Assembly: GCA_963924555.1 (NCBI GenBank)
Contig: OZ004587.1
Location: 2,666,001 to 2,730,000, forward strand
Source: Crambe crambe
Lineage: Eukaryota > Porifera > Demospongiae > Poecilosclerida > Crambeidae
Direction: 5' to 3'
DNA length: 64,000 bases
Program-made: the position numbers and the translations under genes
Shown: piece by piece, positions 11,201 through 22,295 of the stretch
How positions within the stretch are numbered: position 1 is the stretch's first letter
Layout: each line of letters begins with the position of its first letter
The notes under the pieces: generated by a model
What the model was told of the DNA's origin: nothing
The model's input: the letters and a program-made list of their open reading frames with translations, nothing else
The model's database searches: none

Positions 11201-14200
11201 TACAACCACCCACGCACTGTGCTTTAACCCGCCCACACAGGGCAGAGACACAACTAGTTGGGCGGTGACCTAGCAGGGCAGCTAGGAGCAAACTGGCATG
11301 CAAAATGCCAGCCCACACTGTGAAACAGCTTGGAAGTTCTGCCTTTTATGCTGGCTACAATCTGAAAAGCTTGTTGGGTTTGAACGTGGAATGTGGTCAA
11401 TGAATATCATTATAAACGTGCACTGTGGTGAATGAATAACATTAAAATTCAACCAAACAAGCTTTTCTGAGAGTGGCTAGTATAAAAGATAGAACATTCT
11501 AGCTGGTCAACAGCGAGCTGGTGTTTTGTGCGCCGCCTTCTTTGATCTTCAGACTGGGCACACTTATATCCCTCGCACTCGGGATATAACTATATATATT
11601 ATATATCTACTTTTTCACACATCCATTGTTTGACTGTTCCATATTCCTAAAATCATTGATGTAATGAAGGGATTATTTATGGATAGCACAACTGCAAGGC
11701 AGCACAATCCTCATGATGTATTGCTCCCCTCACTCGGTGCCTGGACTTCACAAATTTGTCTGTGAAACTCCTGGATAGTTGCTTCTTTATCTTGAGACAC
11801 CTTCTGAGCAGTGATAGTAGCTCTCCTAAGACATATTTTGTAGCGAATTTTAAAACAGGTAAACCATCCTAGCAAACACTTGATGATATTATCAGGATGC
11901 GTAGAATCTAAAATTTGCCTGGCAAGCAGGTAGTGGAGCAAAACTCTTTATTCAGTCATGTGTAGATACAGAAATGACAAATGATACAGCTGCTTTTGAT
12001 TACCATGTAGCTATCTAGGGTCAAAGGTCAAGTTGCACTTATAGAACTGTTAAATAAATATGCCTAACAAAAAAACATGCACTACTAGTAGGGTATTAGG
12101 TGTTGTTGGGTCAGAGGTCAAGCATTCTTCTGTAGCTACATGGGAATCCCCCAGCCACAAATTGTGCCTCCCACTGGGGAGAGGAGATCACATACACTTA
12201 CGATTGATCATGATTCGTGAATTCTTAGTCACAACAGCCACTAGCTAGCTATATATAATAGACTTATAGTGTTCTCCCCAGCATACCTTAAGCATGGGAT
12301 CTTCAAGCACATCTTCCCTTTGATGTGTTCAATAGAATGCCGATCAACCACAAATATCCTTTGATGTGTGAAACCTTCATGGAGAACACTGTAGAATCCT
12401 GCTAGACAAAATTATGTCTGGACTCGCATAATTACAAGCCAATTTTATCACCAAAATAGGAATTATAACCTGTGAATTTTTTGATGCCTTTTACAACCCG
12501 TTGTTTATCAAACCATCCCTGTGTGATGGGCATTAATCACCAACAGTTGCCTTGTTGGTGTTGATAAACTGCAGATTTGTAGACTAATATCAAGTTTGGA
12601 AATGTAAAAAAAAAAAAAAAAAAGAGGTCATGCTTGAATATATGACAGAATGTCCCCTTTTGGCCACTCTATGGTTGACTCTGAGCCCCACCTGCTGGAA
12701 TTTCACTTACAATTATCAAAAGCATATGCAAGATCACTTCTTCCACAAATTTTGTATGCTCTCACAAGATCAGCAACACAGGGCTTATTGCTGCAAATGG
12801 ATTGAATCTGCAGAATCAAGTGGAGAAGTAGATGATAATTATAACTATAGTAGGATATAGACACTAGCTATAGACATGCATTCAAGCACCAGGAAACATG
12901 TCTATCCACTGGTGTTTGAAATTTGAAAATTGAGAAAGTTGATTCAAGGTGCCAGGTGAAGCACATACTCTGGTTTTTGTGGTGTATCAGCTAATAATAA
13001 TTAATTTTGGGTCACAAAATCATCAGTTTAATCTACATACCTGAAAAAATGCTAAGCCAAAGGAACAACATGGCTAGCTAGCTAATTAGAATCAGCTAAT
13101 TAGTATCAACTGTTGCAATCCTATTAAACCCTTAAACCGATCGATTTATGTTAACAAGATACAGTCAGTACTGATGGTATCAAAGCTGGCAGGTAGCTAG
13201 CTAATTTAATAAAAGTGCATAAGACAACATGAATAGCTAGCTGTGTACTGTAGCATTGCTGATCGGGGAGACTAGTATAGCCATTTTGATTAGTTTTGCA
13301 TGCCCCACCCTCCAGAAAAATCGGAAGGGTCTGGTGTATTATGTATTTAATCTAAATTAATATCATTATAACTCATAAGTGCTTGCACATCAAAAGTAAT
13401 CTGCAGCTGCTTGTACGGTAGGCCGCAAAAAAAAGTTCCCGTTCCGTCCACGTAGAACTGGCGTTGAACGCCTTGACCGTTGCCGTTTTCACACAGTCCC
13501 CCATGCGTTTAATTTTCTACACCGTTTAACATCAAGCGTTGCACGCCTGTTCAACGTTCACGAAGAAACGGTAAGAAGCATAGCCATGTACGTACGTAGG
13601 TGAAAAAACGTTATTACAAAACGTAACCCTAAGCCTAAAAGCTTATAGAACTATGCGTAGCTATCTCTCTAGGCTGACTAGCTATCTCTCTAAGCTGACT
13701 AGCTTATGTTGGCACTAGAGCTAGCTCTGCACTTACAGCTAGCTATAGTATAACACCACCCATGTTTATGACGATGTTCTACGTATTGTCAGATTTGTCA
13801 GTGTGATGAAACTTTATAGATACAATGAAGGCAGAAGAAATTGTACCACCACTAGCATGCACGAGTCGATATCTGTGCATTATTAGCTACGCAGAGCTTA
13901 AGGCCTGCCTCGGAGACTGCCTCAAGTCATCTCACTGTCGATCTGCTGTTGAGCTGCATGCTTTCATACCGTAAAAACGAGTAGTTTCGAACTCAACTAC
14001 GTTTAATTGGGCCGTTCAATGCAAAGCGCTATAATGCCTGCTTTGTGTTTATACAGCGTTCGCATATGGTTTTTTAACAACGCTTGAGCGTTCTACCGAT
14101 GTTGTACGGCAATTTTTTATGATGAAGACCGTAAATAAGGTCAAGAAAGTAATTCCTTCAATTTTTGAAAGCCCAGAGTACCTTCTGGATACACCAAGGA

Positions 14201-17200
14201 ACACCATCACAAGGAGAGCAGCAACAGAGCTTCTTGATGCAGCTACAGAAAATGAAGAAATATTCTACAGGTTTGCTTCTGCACTCATTAGCTAACAGAA
14301 TTGAGGAGATATTTCCTATAAAAAATATAAAAGAAGATCCAAGGAAAAAGTTTTGTCAAGCTTCCATTCTACGTATAGTATTTAGTGATTTGGAAAAGCT
14401 GTGGGACAATCTTTTTATCAAAGGCAGCTCACAGTAAATAGAATGCTGAAACAGTTCACTAACCAAAAGTTGTTTGATGATATCTATATATCATATTTCA
14501 CAAGCAATGATGAATCCGCATCTCCTGCCTTGAGCTTGAGTACAGATGAGGATAATAATTGGCTGGTGCCCTTTGGGCCTGATGATATATTCTGCTTTCT
14601 CTTGAGGCGCAATTTTCGTTTCCCCATTACTTGCTTCTGTTTATACCAAACAAATATTTATGGCATGTAGTAACCACTACAATGTATAATGATAAGAAAT
14701 GGAAATTGATCCTACAAACTCTACCTAGAATGTCACTAAGTAAAAACACTAAAACCAGGCTGCTCTATCAGGTAGCAAAAGAATAGAGCTGGGAAAGTGA
14801 AGTAGACCCTGGTAAAAAACATGACAGGAAATGCTGTGTAGAAACTCCAAAAGTAAGGACCCAAATATATCTTTGCATCGATTTCCAGCAGGAAAGACCA
14901 TGAGGAGGTGGATGGAGATCATGGGGTTGGCTGAATCTGTAGCAGGCACTTTTAGAATGGTGGACCCATCTAGTGGGCCAGTCAGTGGCGGATCCAGGAA
15001 ATTTAAAAGGAGGGTTCAGTTATTCTTCTAATCTGCGCGCATGTTAGCGCGTGAGAAAATTTTCGTGACCACGCCCACTTTTCATGGGCACGCCCATTAA
15101 ATAATAACCGTAGGTATTAAAAAGAAATAATATCTAGTCCACTAGTCTCTCGCTAGTCCATGAGGAAGGCTCATCCTTCGAGGGAGATTAGCAAGTGTTC
15201 TAAGATCTGGAAAAAAGGGGGGTTCGTCCGAACCCAACGAACCTACTCTATATCTGCCAGTGGGCCTGAAGGGACACTGGTGAAATTTGCCTCTCCTAAG
15301 AAGCTATGGAGTAAAAGAGCCTCATAGAGATGTGGGGGGGGGGGGGGGGGGGGGGGGGACTCGTCTCTGCTGACATCCACACCAAATGAAGACAAATGTC
15401 ATTTTGATAATCACAACATTGATACACTGAAGCTCTGCCGCCTTTTGCTTTGCATAGTCTCCTACCACACACCAGACAATGTTTACCCAGCTGTTCCTGA
15501 ATTCTACTATTTGTGTGGGTTTGTTTTACCATTAAATCTATTGTTTATTGATACTGTTCAAAAGCACTTCCAGGAAATCTCAGGATGCCTCAAACAAGAT
15601 TAACAGCTGGGATTTGTTTTGAAAGTCTGTTACTATGACCACTGCGCATTGGGTGGGACATTATATAACCACAGGCACTACATAAGAAGTACAAGCAAAG
15701 TACATTCCTCCAAATTCTGGAGGAAGATACATACGCAATATATACCAGACCCTTCCTTTTCTTCTGGAGGGGTGGGTGCATGAGACTAAAAATTAATGAC
15801 GATAGGTTTAGAGTTTGAGGTCCTAACCATCATTATTATTAATCATAATTATGGTTAACATTTTCCCTCATTATTTGGTGCAATTAATCCCTGATTTTAT
15901 ACTCGTAGTTTATAATTGCACTCCTACATCTGCCATATGCAGACTGTTTCTGAAAATTGTACAGCTTTTTGCAATGTTGACTTATTAACGTACTTTCTGA
16001 GCATGCGCAGTTCTGAGGTTTCTGCAGTCAGGGATGGGTCATGGAGTGATGATTCTATGGCCTAAGTAGCATAGCAACTGATTAAATACATTGCAGCCTT
16101 CAATGCGCATGCGCCATAAGTTAAATGGATGTTGCAAATAGCTCGCAAAATCCAGTAAGCTAGCTTGATTTATATCTAGCTACAATGTTTTTTCAAAGCA
16201 TACCCATGTTGACTTTATCGCGCATTTGCACGCTAAATCGCGACAATGAATGGCGCATGTAGACGTTATTTTACGCGAGATTATTGCCGTTTCTGCGAAA
16301 TTATACAATAAAGCGCTCTTAGCGCATATCTACGGCGTATTATTGCGTACTTACGCGCTTTAGCAGATCGTACGAGTATGGGGGCAATACTGACAAGGTT
16401 ATCCTTAACGCACGGCCAGAGGCCACTGCAAGGGGGAGAGTGCAGGAGGGGGATGTGCCCCCTCCCACGCAAAGCGCGAAGCTTTGGATACAGGATGCCC
16501 ATTTCAGACTACAAGAAGCCAAACAACAATTTTAATATCGATAAAGGAAAAAACATTTCCATGAAATGAAAAAAAAATGTAGGGATGACTATTGCTCAAA
16601 AAAGTAAGGAAACAAGGGTAGGGAGTGGAAATGGGATCAATCTTTGTTCTGTATATCCAGCCAACAATCCCTACATAGGTTAAACTGTATGAATTTTGTG
16701 CTACCTTTTAGAGTCTCATGCCTAAGAATTCTTAGAGGAGCATTGCCATCATCATAGTCATCGTCGTCATACGCCGGGTAGCTTCAGATTATAGTGTACG
16801 TATATGTAGGGATTGTTGGCTAGATAATTATACAGAACAAAGATTGATCCCATTTCCATTCCCTACCCTTATTTCCTTATAATGGTCATCCCTCATTTCA
16901 CAGAAATGTTTTTTCCCTTACTTGTTCCTGGTTATTTTTGTTGTTGTTTTTTATTTTTGTTTTTTCTCTCTCTCTTTCTCTCTCTCTTTAATAAATGAAT
17001 TAATATGTCACACTATGGGGGCAATGCCCCCGTTCCACTGCCCCCATGGTTCCTCCGCCTATGCAAAGTGAATTGTAAGTGCTAGGTGGATTATTGTTGG
17101 CCAAGTAAGCCACCCACTAAGCAGGTTCAGCTTCCTACATGCAGCTGCCTGGCTGATACAAGTAATCTACCACATGTAGGCAATCACATGTTTTTTGGTG

Positions 17201-17494
17201 CAATTTGGGTATAATTGCATTCGAAACTAACTGTCTAAAATTGCACTCCATTTCGCCTCGTGCAATTTACCTAGCCAGTTTCTCATGCAATTAGCTATAC
17301 CCAAATTGCACTCAAATTAATTATTCTCAAGCACTTACATCTGTGTAAAATTGTCCATGACAACCACTGAGGTCATCTCGCACAATAACCAATCGAGCAC
17401 ATCGAAGCTCGCTTGGACTTGCCGGTGGAATATTTTGGGAGACGGTCACTGCAAGAGCACATGATAAAATTAAAGATGCCAGAAAGATTTTCAT
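6848..17494 (-). CDS. gene 1: secreted-type six-Cys single-pass membrane protein, type I PPPY tail
   Basis: Predicted exons are 17339-17494, 12711-12807 and 6848-7107, giving 170 residues. Residues 1-20 (MKIFLASLILSCALAVTVSQ) form a signal peptide. The ectodomain holds six cysteines spaced C-x12-C-x11-C-x4-C-x10-C-x12-C. One transmembrane helix (about 92-119) is followed by a YRRR stop-transfer, a Thr-rich stretch, AAPY, and PPPY at 157-160. PPxY is the known ligand of WW domains, as in NEDD4-type ubiquitin ligases. Donors are GTAAGT, acceptors end TGCAG, and phases (0, then 1) match all paralogues. The two large introns (4.5 and 5.6 kb) are filled with MITEs and transposase relics. The architecture recalls Shisa and WBP1/VOPP1 adaptors, but the cysteine pattern is not one I recognise; function is unknown. 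Confidence 0.78.
7497..7708. mobile_element. TAGGGATGGC foldback MITE, copy 1
   Basis: The ends are inverted: TAGGGATGGCTGTGTGCAG at the left, and its near reverse complement at 7675-7708, where CCGCACACAGCCATCCCTA is readable. Both ends carry the dinucleotide TA, as expected for a Tc1/mariner-type non-autonomous element. The arms contain the inverted words AACAAGTGAACTT and AAGTTCACTCACTTGTT. There is no open frame. It lies in intron 2 of gene 1. Confidence 0.75.
8236..8268. repeat. (ATG)n microsatellite
   Basis: About ten ATG/TGA-phase triplets run in tandem inside intron 2 of gene 1. There is no sign of coding use. Confidence 0.9.
8393..8417. repeat. AGAGAGT hairpin motif
   Basis: CAGAGAGTACTATCGTACTCTCTGAT is a perfect stem with a short loop, next to CCATCCCTACT. 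Variants of the same stem end repeats at 1115-1136, 11136-11160, 18963-18985 and 34788-34810. See the matching finding. Confidence 0.7.
8910..9090. mobile_element. TAGGGATGGC-family foldback MITE, copy 2
   Basis: This is a second copy of the element at 7497-7708, sharing ATGGCTGTGTACAGTTCAAA at the left and GAACTGCACACAGACATCCC at the right. It is slightly degraded at both termini. The regions 7720-7990 and 9100-9420 around the two copies are also duplicates of each other, so the element was copied as part of a tandem duplication inside intron 2 of gene 1. Confidence 0.7.
9916..11165. mobile_element. composite repeat with 72-bp terminal hairpin, copy 1
   Basis: It begins with a foldback unit whose arms (9916-9987 and 10080-10152) are near-perfect reverse complements containing CATGTAGGGTTAGCCTGTAC. 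After it follows ~560 bp of sequence (excluding a nested insertion) that is also found after the related unit at 18227-18490, ending in the AGAGAGTGC hairpin at 11136-11160. An open frame at 10801-11121 (106 codons) lies in this repeat; the second copy (18620-18930) is not open, so I do not call it a gene. Confidence 0.7.
10338..10776. mobile_element. TAGTGGCGG/CCGCCGCTG element with GAGTG target duplication
   Basis: The ends TAGTGGCGGATTTAG and CTAGATCCGCCGCTG are inverted repeats. GAGTG stands directly on both sides (10333-10337 and 10777-10781), and the paralogous repeat at 18608-18612 has a single GAGTG without the element. This is a clear insertion with a 5-bp target duplication, consistent with a short-TSD hAT family. 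A 30-bp direct duplication lies inside (10507-10570). It has no coding capacity. Confidence 0.8.
13400..14121. other. gene-free intron sequence of gene 1
   Basis: No gene or recognisable element is seen. The base composition is less AT-rich than the neighbourhood, and words such as GGCGTTGAACGCC recur in altered form, suggesting old repeat material. Confidence 0.4.
14122..14670 (+). pseudogene. unrecognised coding-like remnant
   Basis: A 57-codon frame from ATG 14122 to TAA 14293 reads MKTVNKVKKVIPSIFESPEY and onward with balanced codon use. Two overlapping frames (14165-14437 and 14401-14670) continue in other phases, one with an acidic segment STDEDNNW. This looks like the body of one broken reading frame, but I recognise no domain. 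It lies just upstream of the THAP-like fragment on the same strand and may belong to the same transposon. Confidence 0.25.
14831..15292 (+). pseudogene. THAP-like zinc-finger fragment (P-element-type transposon relic)
   Basis: The frame reads CRNSKSKDPNISLHRFPAGK followed by TMRRWMEIMGL. Cys, then HRFP, then a tryptophan about a dozen residues on, is the order of the THAP domain (C2CH zinc finger of P-element-like transposases). The first Cys of the pair and the final C-x2-H are not found, so the domain is truncated. The frame is broken by an inserted element (about 14983-15262); after it, GGGCCTGAAGGGACACTGG resumes the frame (PEGTLVKFAS). AGTGGGCC occurs on both sides of the insertion. Confidence 0.45.
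14980..15262. mobile_element. CAGTGGCGGATCCAG element inside the THAP relic
   Basis: The left end CAGTGGCGGATCCAG faces an imperfect inverted right end CTATATCTGCCAGTG. AGTGGGCC lies at 14972-14979 and again at 15259-15266, which may be an 8-bp hAT target duplication if the true ends lie slightly inside. It is non-coding and belongs to the same broad group as the elements at 10338, 30866 and 33736. Confidence 0.5.
15334..15358. repeat. 25-base poly-G run
   Basis: An uninterrupted G tract lies immediately next to a coding-like Cys-rich relic (15360-15495) and cuts it off on one side. Confidence 0.9.
15360..15495 (-). pseudogene. Cys-rich zinc-finger-like fragment
   Basis: The minus strand reads HCLVCGRRLCKAKGGRASVY, then QCCDYQNDICLHLVWMSAET. 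A CxxCgxxL-KAK start followed by a spaced Cys/His pattern resembles the N-terminal zinc-binding segment seen in some RAG1-like and transposon-derived metazoan proteins; I cannot assign it further. The frame ends in the poly-G tract. It lies in an intron of gene 1 near other transposon relics. Confidence 0.3.
16578..16894. mobile_element. TGTAGGGATGAC foldback MITE, copy 1
   Basis: Arms of about 100 bp are inverted: TGTAGGGATGACTATTGCTC at the left, and the complement of the GGAAACAAGGGTAGGGA stretch near 16850-16894 at the right. The inner ends also carry CCCTACAT/ATGTAGGG. A/T-rich flanks (GGAAAAAACATTTCC and GAAATGTTTTTTCC) extend the symmetry to roughly 16547-16927. A second copy is at 36181-36496. 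Confidence 0.75.
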
Positions 17495-18045
17495 TTTTTT
17501 CTCTCCTTCTCGACGGCTAGAGTGATACTTGGATGATCAGGGCGTTAGAACGTAACCTAGTCTCGCGCGCCTGCCTTTCTGGACCGCGAGAATGCACCGC
17601 ACGCGCACATGGCCGTCATCTCTGATCGCCATGGCAACCTGCTTGCACGTGCACGCACGTGCACAGAGCTAGCAGCAGTCAGATCAGCGGCCATTAATAA
17701 TTAATGGCATTCGGCTGCTGAGATTTATTATTATACATTCTGATCAGATTTATGAAGTTATATTGCACTGCAGATACTTATCTTTCAAGGTAGTCATACT
17801 CTCCTCCCTCAAGACAACAAAACATTCTACATTCTTAGGCTACAAAGAAAATGAAGACATATTCATTGCAAGATACCCTGAAATTTGGTTCAATTATCTG
17901 AATTGTCATAGTTAGCCACAAGGAATAAGTGAGTGCAAACTAAATAAAAATGTTGACTGCAGCATCAAGCTGTGTGGCCCCAAAATCTAGCTACGTAGAT
18001 AAATGTGAAACGTTCTTCTAAATAAGAATGTAGGGATGGCCCCAA

Positions 18046-18170
18046 AATTTAGCTGGACTATGACTGCAGCATCATATCAAACCAACTAGATAGATTATGT
18101 ACCGCTTAATTTGACTGCATGCATCATATCAAACCAGGCTTGGATTGATATGATGCTGCAGTCAAAGTAG
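18046..18170. repeat. ATGACTGCAGCATCATATCA inverted-repeat module
   Basis: The word ACTGCAGCATCATATCAAAC and its reverse complement TTGATATGATGCTGCAGTCA flank this short module. A longer version lies in opposite orientation at 34450-34710. Both sit next to a duplicated block (17700-17960 and 34213-34440). Confidence 0.6.
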
Positions 18171-18226
18171 CTAGCTAGCTACATGTATACACTCAAGTAT
18201 ATGTTTAATGAAAGGGAAAAAAATAA

Positions 18227-18990
18227 TGCTAAATAAAAAGGCCATGTAGGGTTTGTTTGTACTTTACCGGTTTCTGTCAACAAAAATCAAAATTATGCTG
18301 CCTTCAATAATAATCCCTACATCACTGCCTCCCACCAAGCTGCTTTAATTGTTCATGTCAGTATAAAAGTGTTCTGCTTGGTTTAGGCAGTGATGTAGGA
18401 ATTATTATTGAAGGCAGGATAATTTTGATTTTTGTTGACAGAAACTGTTAAAGTACAGACTAACCCTACATGGCCTTTTTATTTAGCATAATTTTTTTTC
18501 TTTCACTTGTTCGTTTACTTTTTGTATGACCTAAAGGTTTTCAAGTAAAAATAGCTGGTTGGCACTCGCATACGTGCACGTGATTTTAAATGGCTAACGT
18601 AAAAATTGAGTGATTATTTTGAAGGGAAACTGTGGATATAACGATGGTAAAAGCACATTGTGTGGTTATAACTGATGTGAATTTCATTGTCGTATGTGAA
18701 AGGATCATGGAGTTACAGCCTGGCAAGAAGATGAATCTGGTGATGATGATAATGATGAACAAATCAGATTTAGGCAGCGGCTGGTGCCAATCGTTGATGC
18801 TGTTCTAGAGGAGTTTGAGTGGTCATAGCTATCATCATTCTGCATTATTTTTCAGATGTAAGAAATTTAGTTGAGCCTGTAGCAAGAATAGAAGAGATAC
18901 AGAGAGTCTAGTTTGTATTGTTCTAATGAGATAAGCCATGCCCATTCCGTACTAACCCTAAATAGAGAGTGCCGCACTCTCTGATAGGAT
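18227..18990. mobile_element. composite repeat with terminal hairpin, copy 2
   Basis: This is the empty-site counterpart of 9916-11165. It has the same foldback arms (ATGCTAAATAAAAAGGCCAT at the left and the complement near 18470-18490), then the same non-coding body, and ends in the AGAGAGTGCCGCACTCTCTG hairpin at 18963-18985. It lacks the 10338-10776 insertion and keeps a single GAGTG at 18608. It lies 5' of gene 1. Confidence 0.7.
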
Positions 18991-19017
18991 CATTTATCAT
19001 GAAAGTTATTAGCTAGC

Positions 19018-19437
19018 CTCGTCCCCAGGCTCTAAAATTTTGCGGAGATGGACAAAAGTACCCACTGTTTGTGCATGCGTCAAGAATATTCCCCGAATGA
19101 CACAATACTGCTGAATCGGCACAGCAGCAGACAGCTATCTAGCCTCGGCCCCAGGCACTTTTTGGTGACCTATCTAAAAGAGAGCCTGGTATCAGTTGTT
19201 TGCATTAACCTCAGAATTCCGAGGCTTCTGTATATTCCTCGTAGCTACACTCTCCGTAAATGGATGTTTATTCGTAAGTACTGCAGTAGAAAAAATAGAC
19301 GAAAACAATAAAGAAAAGGAGAAAGAAATCTCACTCAGTAAACTTTCAGGTTATTGCCCATTATTATTGGCCGTATACTACATGCAGGCACAAACAATTA
19401 ATACCAGGCTCTATTTTCAATAGGGCCTGGGGACGAG
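19018..19437. mobile_element. CTCGTCCCCAGGC inverted-repeat element
   Basis: The ends CCTCGTCCCCAGGCTCT and GGGCCTGGGGACGAG are inverted repeats about 420 bp apart. Diverged relatives of the same end occur internally at 19141 and elsewhere at 20386-20432, 26150, 37546 and 59634-59693; the last is a 60-bp palindrome made almost only of the two ends. It has no coding capacity. Confidence 0.55.
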
Positions 19438-19439
19438 TT

Positions 19440-20640
19440 CATTTAATATATCAGTTCATTTCAGTTCTAGTTCATCAGTTCTTCTTCGCGGACTGTGTGT
19501 CTATTTTACAACTGGGACAACCCCACCTAGTACTGAACAAAGAGCACCACCAATTCATTTATTCGTTGGAAATAGTGTAGAGCTGAGGCTAGTCTCATGT
19601 AGCCAGACCCAATTCTTTCTTTTTATACGTATCAGGTGCCAGGGAGAAAGAAAGGCTGCCATAGAGCATTTTGTTCCGATGCACCCAAATGCTAATGGTA
19701 AGGCGATATAACCACCGTGGTTACTATGAATCTCATTAAAGTCTGAGCCCAGTTTCAGTTCAGCTTAGGCCTAGGTAGATTGTGCCAGCATAATTTTGGG
19801 AATAATCGGGACTTCCTGGAATCAAGCATAATGCCAGAATAATAGGGCATATTTTGAGCATAATGAGAATAATTGGAGCTGCTGCAAGCCTGAAAACAAA
19901 GAATTCACTATCTACTTATGTTCATTGCCTGAGGTGGTTTCTTGTTACGCTCTGACAGTGCCTAGGTACCTACCTAGGACCTGAATCCATATTGTGTGAA
20001 TTTCTCACATTATTTTATTACAGGATATTGGCAACTACATGCAGCTGTTAGTTTATGGCAATGGCTACTAGTGACTGGGCAAGCATTATGAGAATAATAT
20101 AGTGGGGAATAATTGGTGCTTTCAAGGGAATAATTGGTGCATTTGAGGGAATAATAGGTAGCATTTTGGAGCATTGTGGAATAGAATAACTGGAGGAATC
20201 TTGAGCATAATCTACCTAAGCCTAGTTCAGCTTAATAAAGCTTCATTTCCTCTGGATATGGATGTGGATAAGGAAATTCTTGCCAAGTGCCAGTCATGTC
20301 TTCTCTTCTCCAGAGAATTTCATTGCGTAGCTTTCTTGGTATCTTATAGCGCATGCTCATACATGGCACATGTGCAAACAGTGGATACCAGCCTATTACC
20401 AGGCTCTATTTCCCTCCTCTGCATCCTGGGTATGAGGCTAGAAAGTTATAGCTATAACAAGATTACATATTATGTTGATTATGGTGGTGATCAGAAACAG
20501 TTAACATAGTGGATTCCTAGACGTACAATGTAATCAAACTGGGTCAGCCCTTTTAATTAAGCACGTACTGTTCACACCTACCCTGCAGCAAGCCAGTGAG
20601 CATCAGTGAACTTGACCAGACTACATGCAACCCTTATATC
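19440..20640. repeat. segmental duplicate of 36560-37820
   Basis: About 1.2 kb here recur in the same orientation at 36560-37820, 5' of gene 2. Shared words include CCACCTAGTACTGAACAA, CACCCAAATGCTAATGGTAA and ACTTGACCAGACTACATGCA. This is spacer sequence and shows that the duplicated block includes the 5' flank of the family. No gene is seen. Confidence 0.7.
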
Positions 20641-20859
20641 ATCTATTGCACCACTACTACCACCAGAAGACATAGCTAACTTTCCTACCACTCTTATACT
20701 TTAACAGAAGGCAAACCTAAAATCCAACAACTTAGCTACATGCTTTACACTCTATAATACTAATACATGCTTTCACTTCTATAATACTTACAATTATGCT
20801 TGTGCAAAACATCTATCAATTATAAGCTCAATTTGAGTACAAATAGTAATTATGCACAC

Positions 20860-20866
<7 letters not shown>

Positions 20867-20921
<55 letters not shown>
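20867..20921. repeat. (GA)n microsatellite
   Basis: About 27 GA units. The paralogous place near 38010 carries a (CA)n run instead, so the repeat type changed after duplication. Confidence 0.95.
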
Positions 20922-20922
<1 letters not shown>

Positions 20923-21003
20923 ATCAAACTACACTCTATAATACTAGACGAATGCAATGCATTGTGGGGCGAGCCTGAGCTGAATGTGATGTATGTTCCT
21001 TAA

Positions 21004-21669
21004 TTAATTGGGAGAGGCTAATAAGTTGCTCATTCTCTGCAGCCTAGCCTGTCTCTCCTCGGCTGTCTCTAGCTCTGAAGATGACCTCTCACTTCTATTC
21101 TGTCTCAACCTATCAAGCCTGGCTTGTCTCTCCTCAGATGTCTCTAAGGATAAACTCTGACTTGTACTGTCTCTCATATGCTCAAGTCTAGTCTGTCTTT
21201 CCTCAGTTGTGTCTGAAGATAATCTCTGGTTTGTATTCTCTCTTAGGATTTGGAGCCTGGCATCTCTTTCCTCACTTGTTTCTGAAGATAATCTCTGGTT
21301 TGCATTCTCTCTCAGGATTTGGAGTCTGGCCTCTCTTTCCTCAGCTGTCCTGAAGATAATGTCTGGTTTGCATTCTCTCTCAGGATTTGGAGCCTGGCCT
21401 CTCTTTCCTCAGTTGTCTCTGAAGACAATCTCCCGTCTGCATTCTCTCTCAGGATTTGCTTCTCTTTCCTCAGCTGTCTCTGACATCAACCTCTGACTTG
21501 CACTCTCCCTCAAGCGTAGCCTGTCTTTCCTCTGTACTGTGCTTTGAGCTGCCTTATCTCGTGCTCTTCGCTTTCTGAGTCTTTCTTCTTTCTGTTCAGC
21601 GGTCTCGGAAGCACGCTGAGCCCTCTCCCTTCTACGTCTGAGTTTGTCGGCTTTAACTTGATTCGTTCT
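21004..21669 (-). pseudogene. STPR-like 23-residue repeat protein relic
   Basis: The minus strand encodes successive repeats of about 23 residues built on SETAEEREARLQ, LRENANQRLS (for example SDTTEERQTRLEHMRDSTSQ and ETSEERQARLDRLRQNRSE), about seven in all. They are preceded by a basic segment, KLRRRRERAQRASETAEQ. This is the pattern of the STPR (23-peptide repeat) DNA-binding domain known from silkworm FMBP-1 and common in transposon-borne proteins. Two small deletions (about 8 bases, then 1 base) shift the frame inside the array; apart from these the repeats run to a TAA at 21004. No ATG is seen before the in-frame stop at 21670, so the 5' end is missing. It may be the N-terminal part of a Helitron-like or other transposon, or a lost host gene. 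Confidence 0.6.
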
Positions 21670-22295
21670 TTAGTAGCTAGCTAGCAAACAATAATTTCTA
21701 GTGAACAAACAACATTGAACCGGTCATTGAGCGCGCATGTGCAAGGACATACTAGAACAGTCACTAGCTAGCTCTTCAAAGCTTACTTTTAGTATAGTTC
21801 TAACCTACTAGCATGCCACTCACCTTCTCCGGGAAGATTTTCGAGGCTCAAAGTCGAGCATGCGCGAGAATGCACACTCAGCATTTTGCAAGATTGAGTA
21901 CTCCTTTGCGGGAATCTTGCAAACGCCAGTCGTCAGGCGTCAACCGTAAACCGACTACTACGCATGCATACTGTTTGAACTTTTGAAATTGCCCTCGAAT
22001 TTGGAGAGAAGTAACTTCAAATAAGCCTTGAAGAGCTGGCTGGTGACTGTTTTAGTATACTTCTAAACTTTGGTGTACAATTAACCTTCTCCAGTGAGAT
22101 TTTTCGAGGCTCAACAACGAGCTTGCGCGAGAATGCATACTCAGCATTTTGCAAGATTCCCGAAAACCGGTGTAGTTGTGAAATGGGGCCCCCCTGGATT
22201 TGGGGCCCCCCATCCCCAAATCACTAGAGATTTAGGGCTGGGGGGGCCCCATACAACTAGGGTTATGGGGACCCCATAGTCCCCATATTCCTAGG

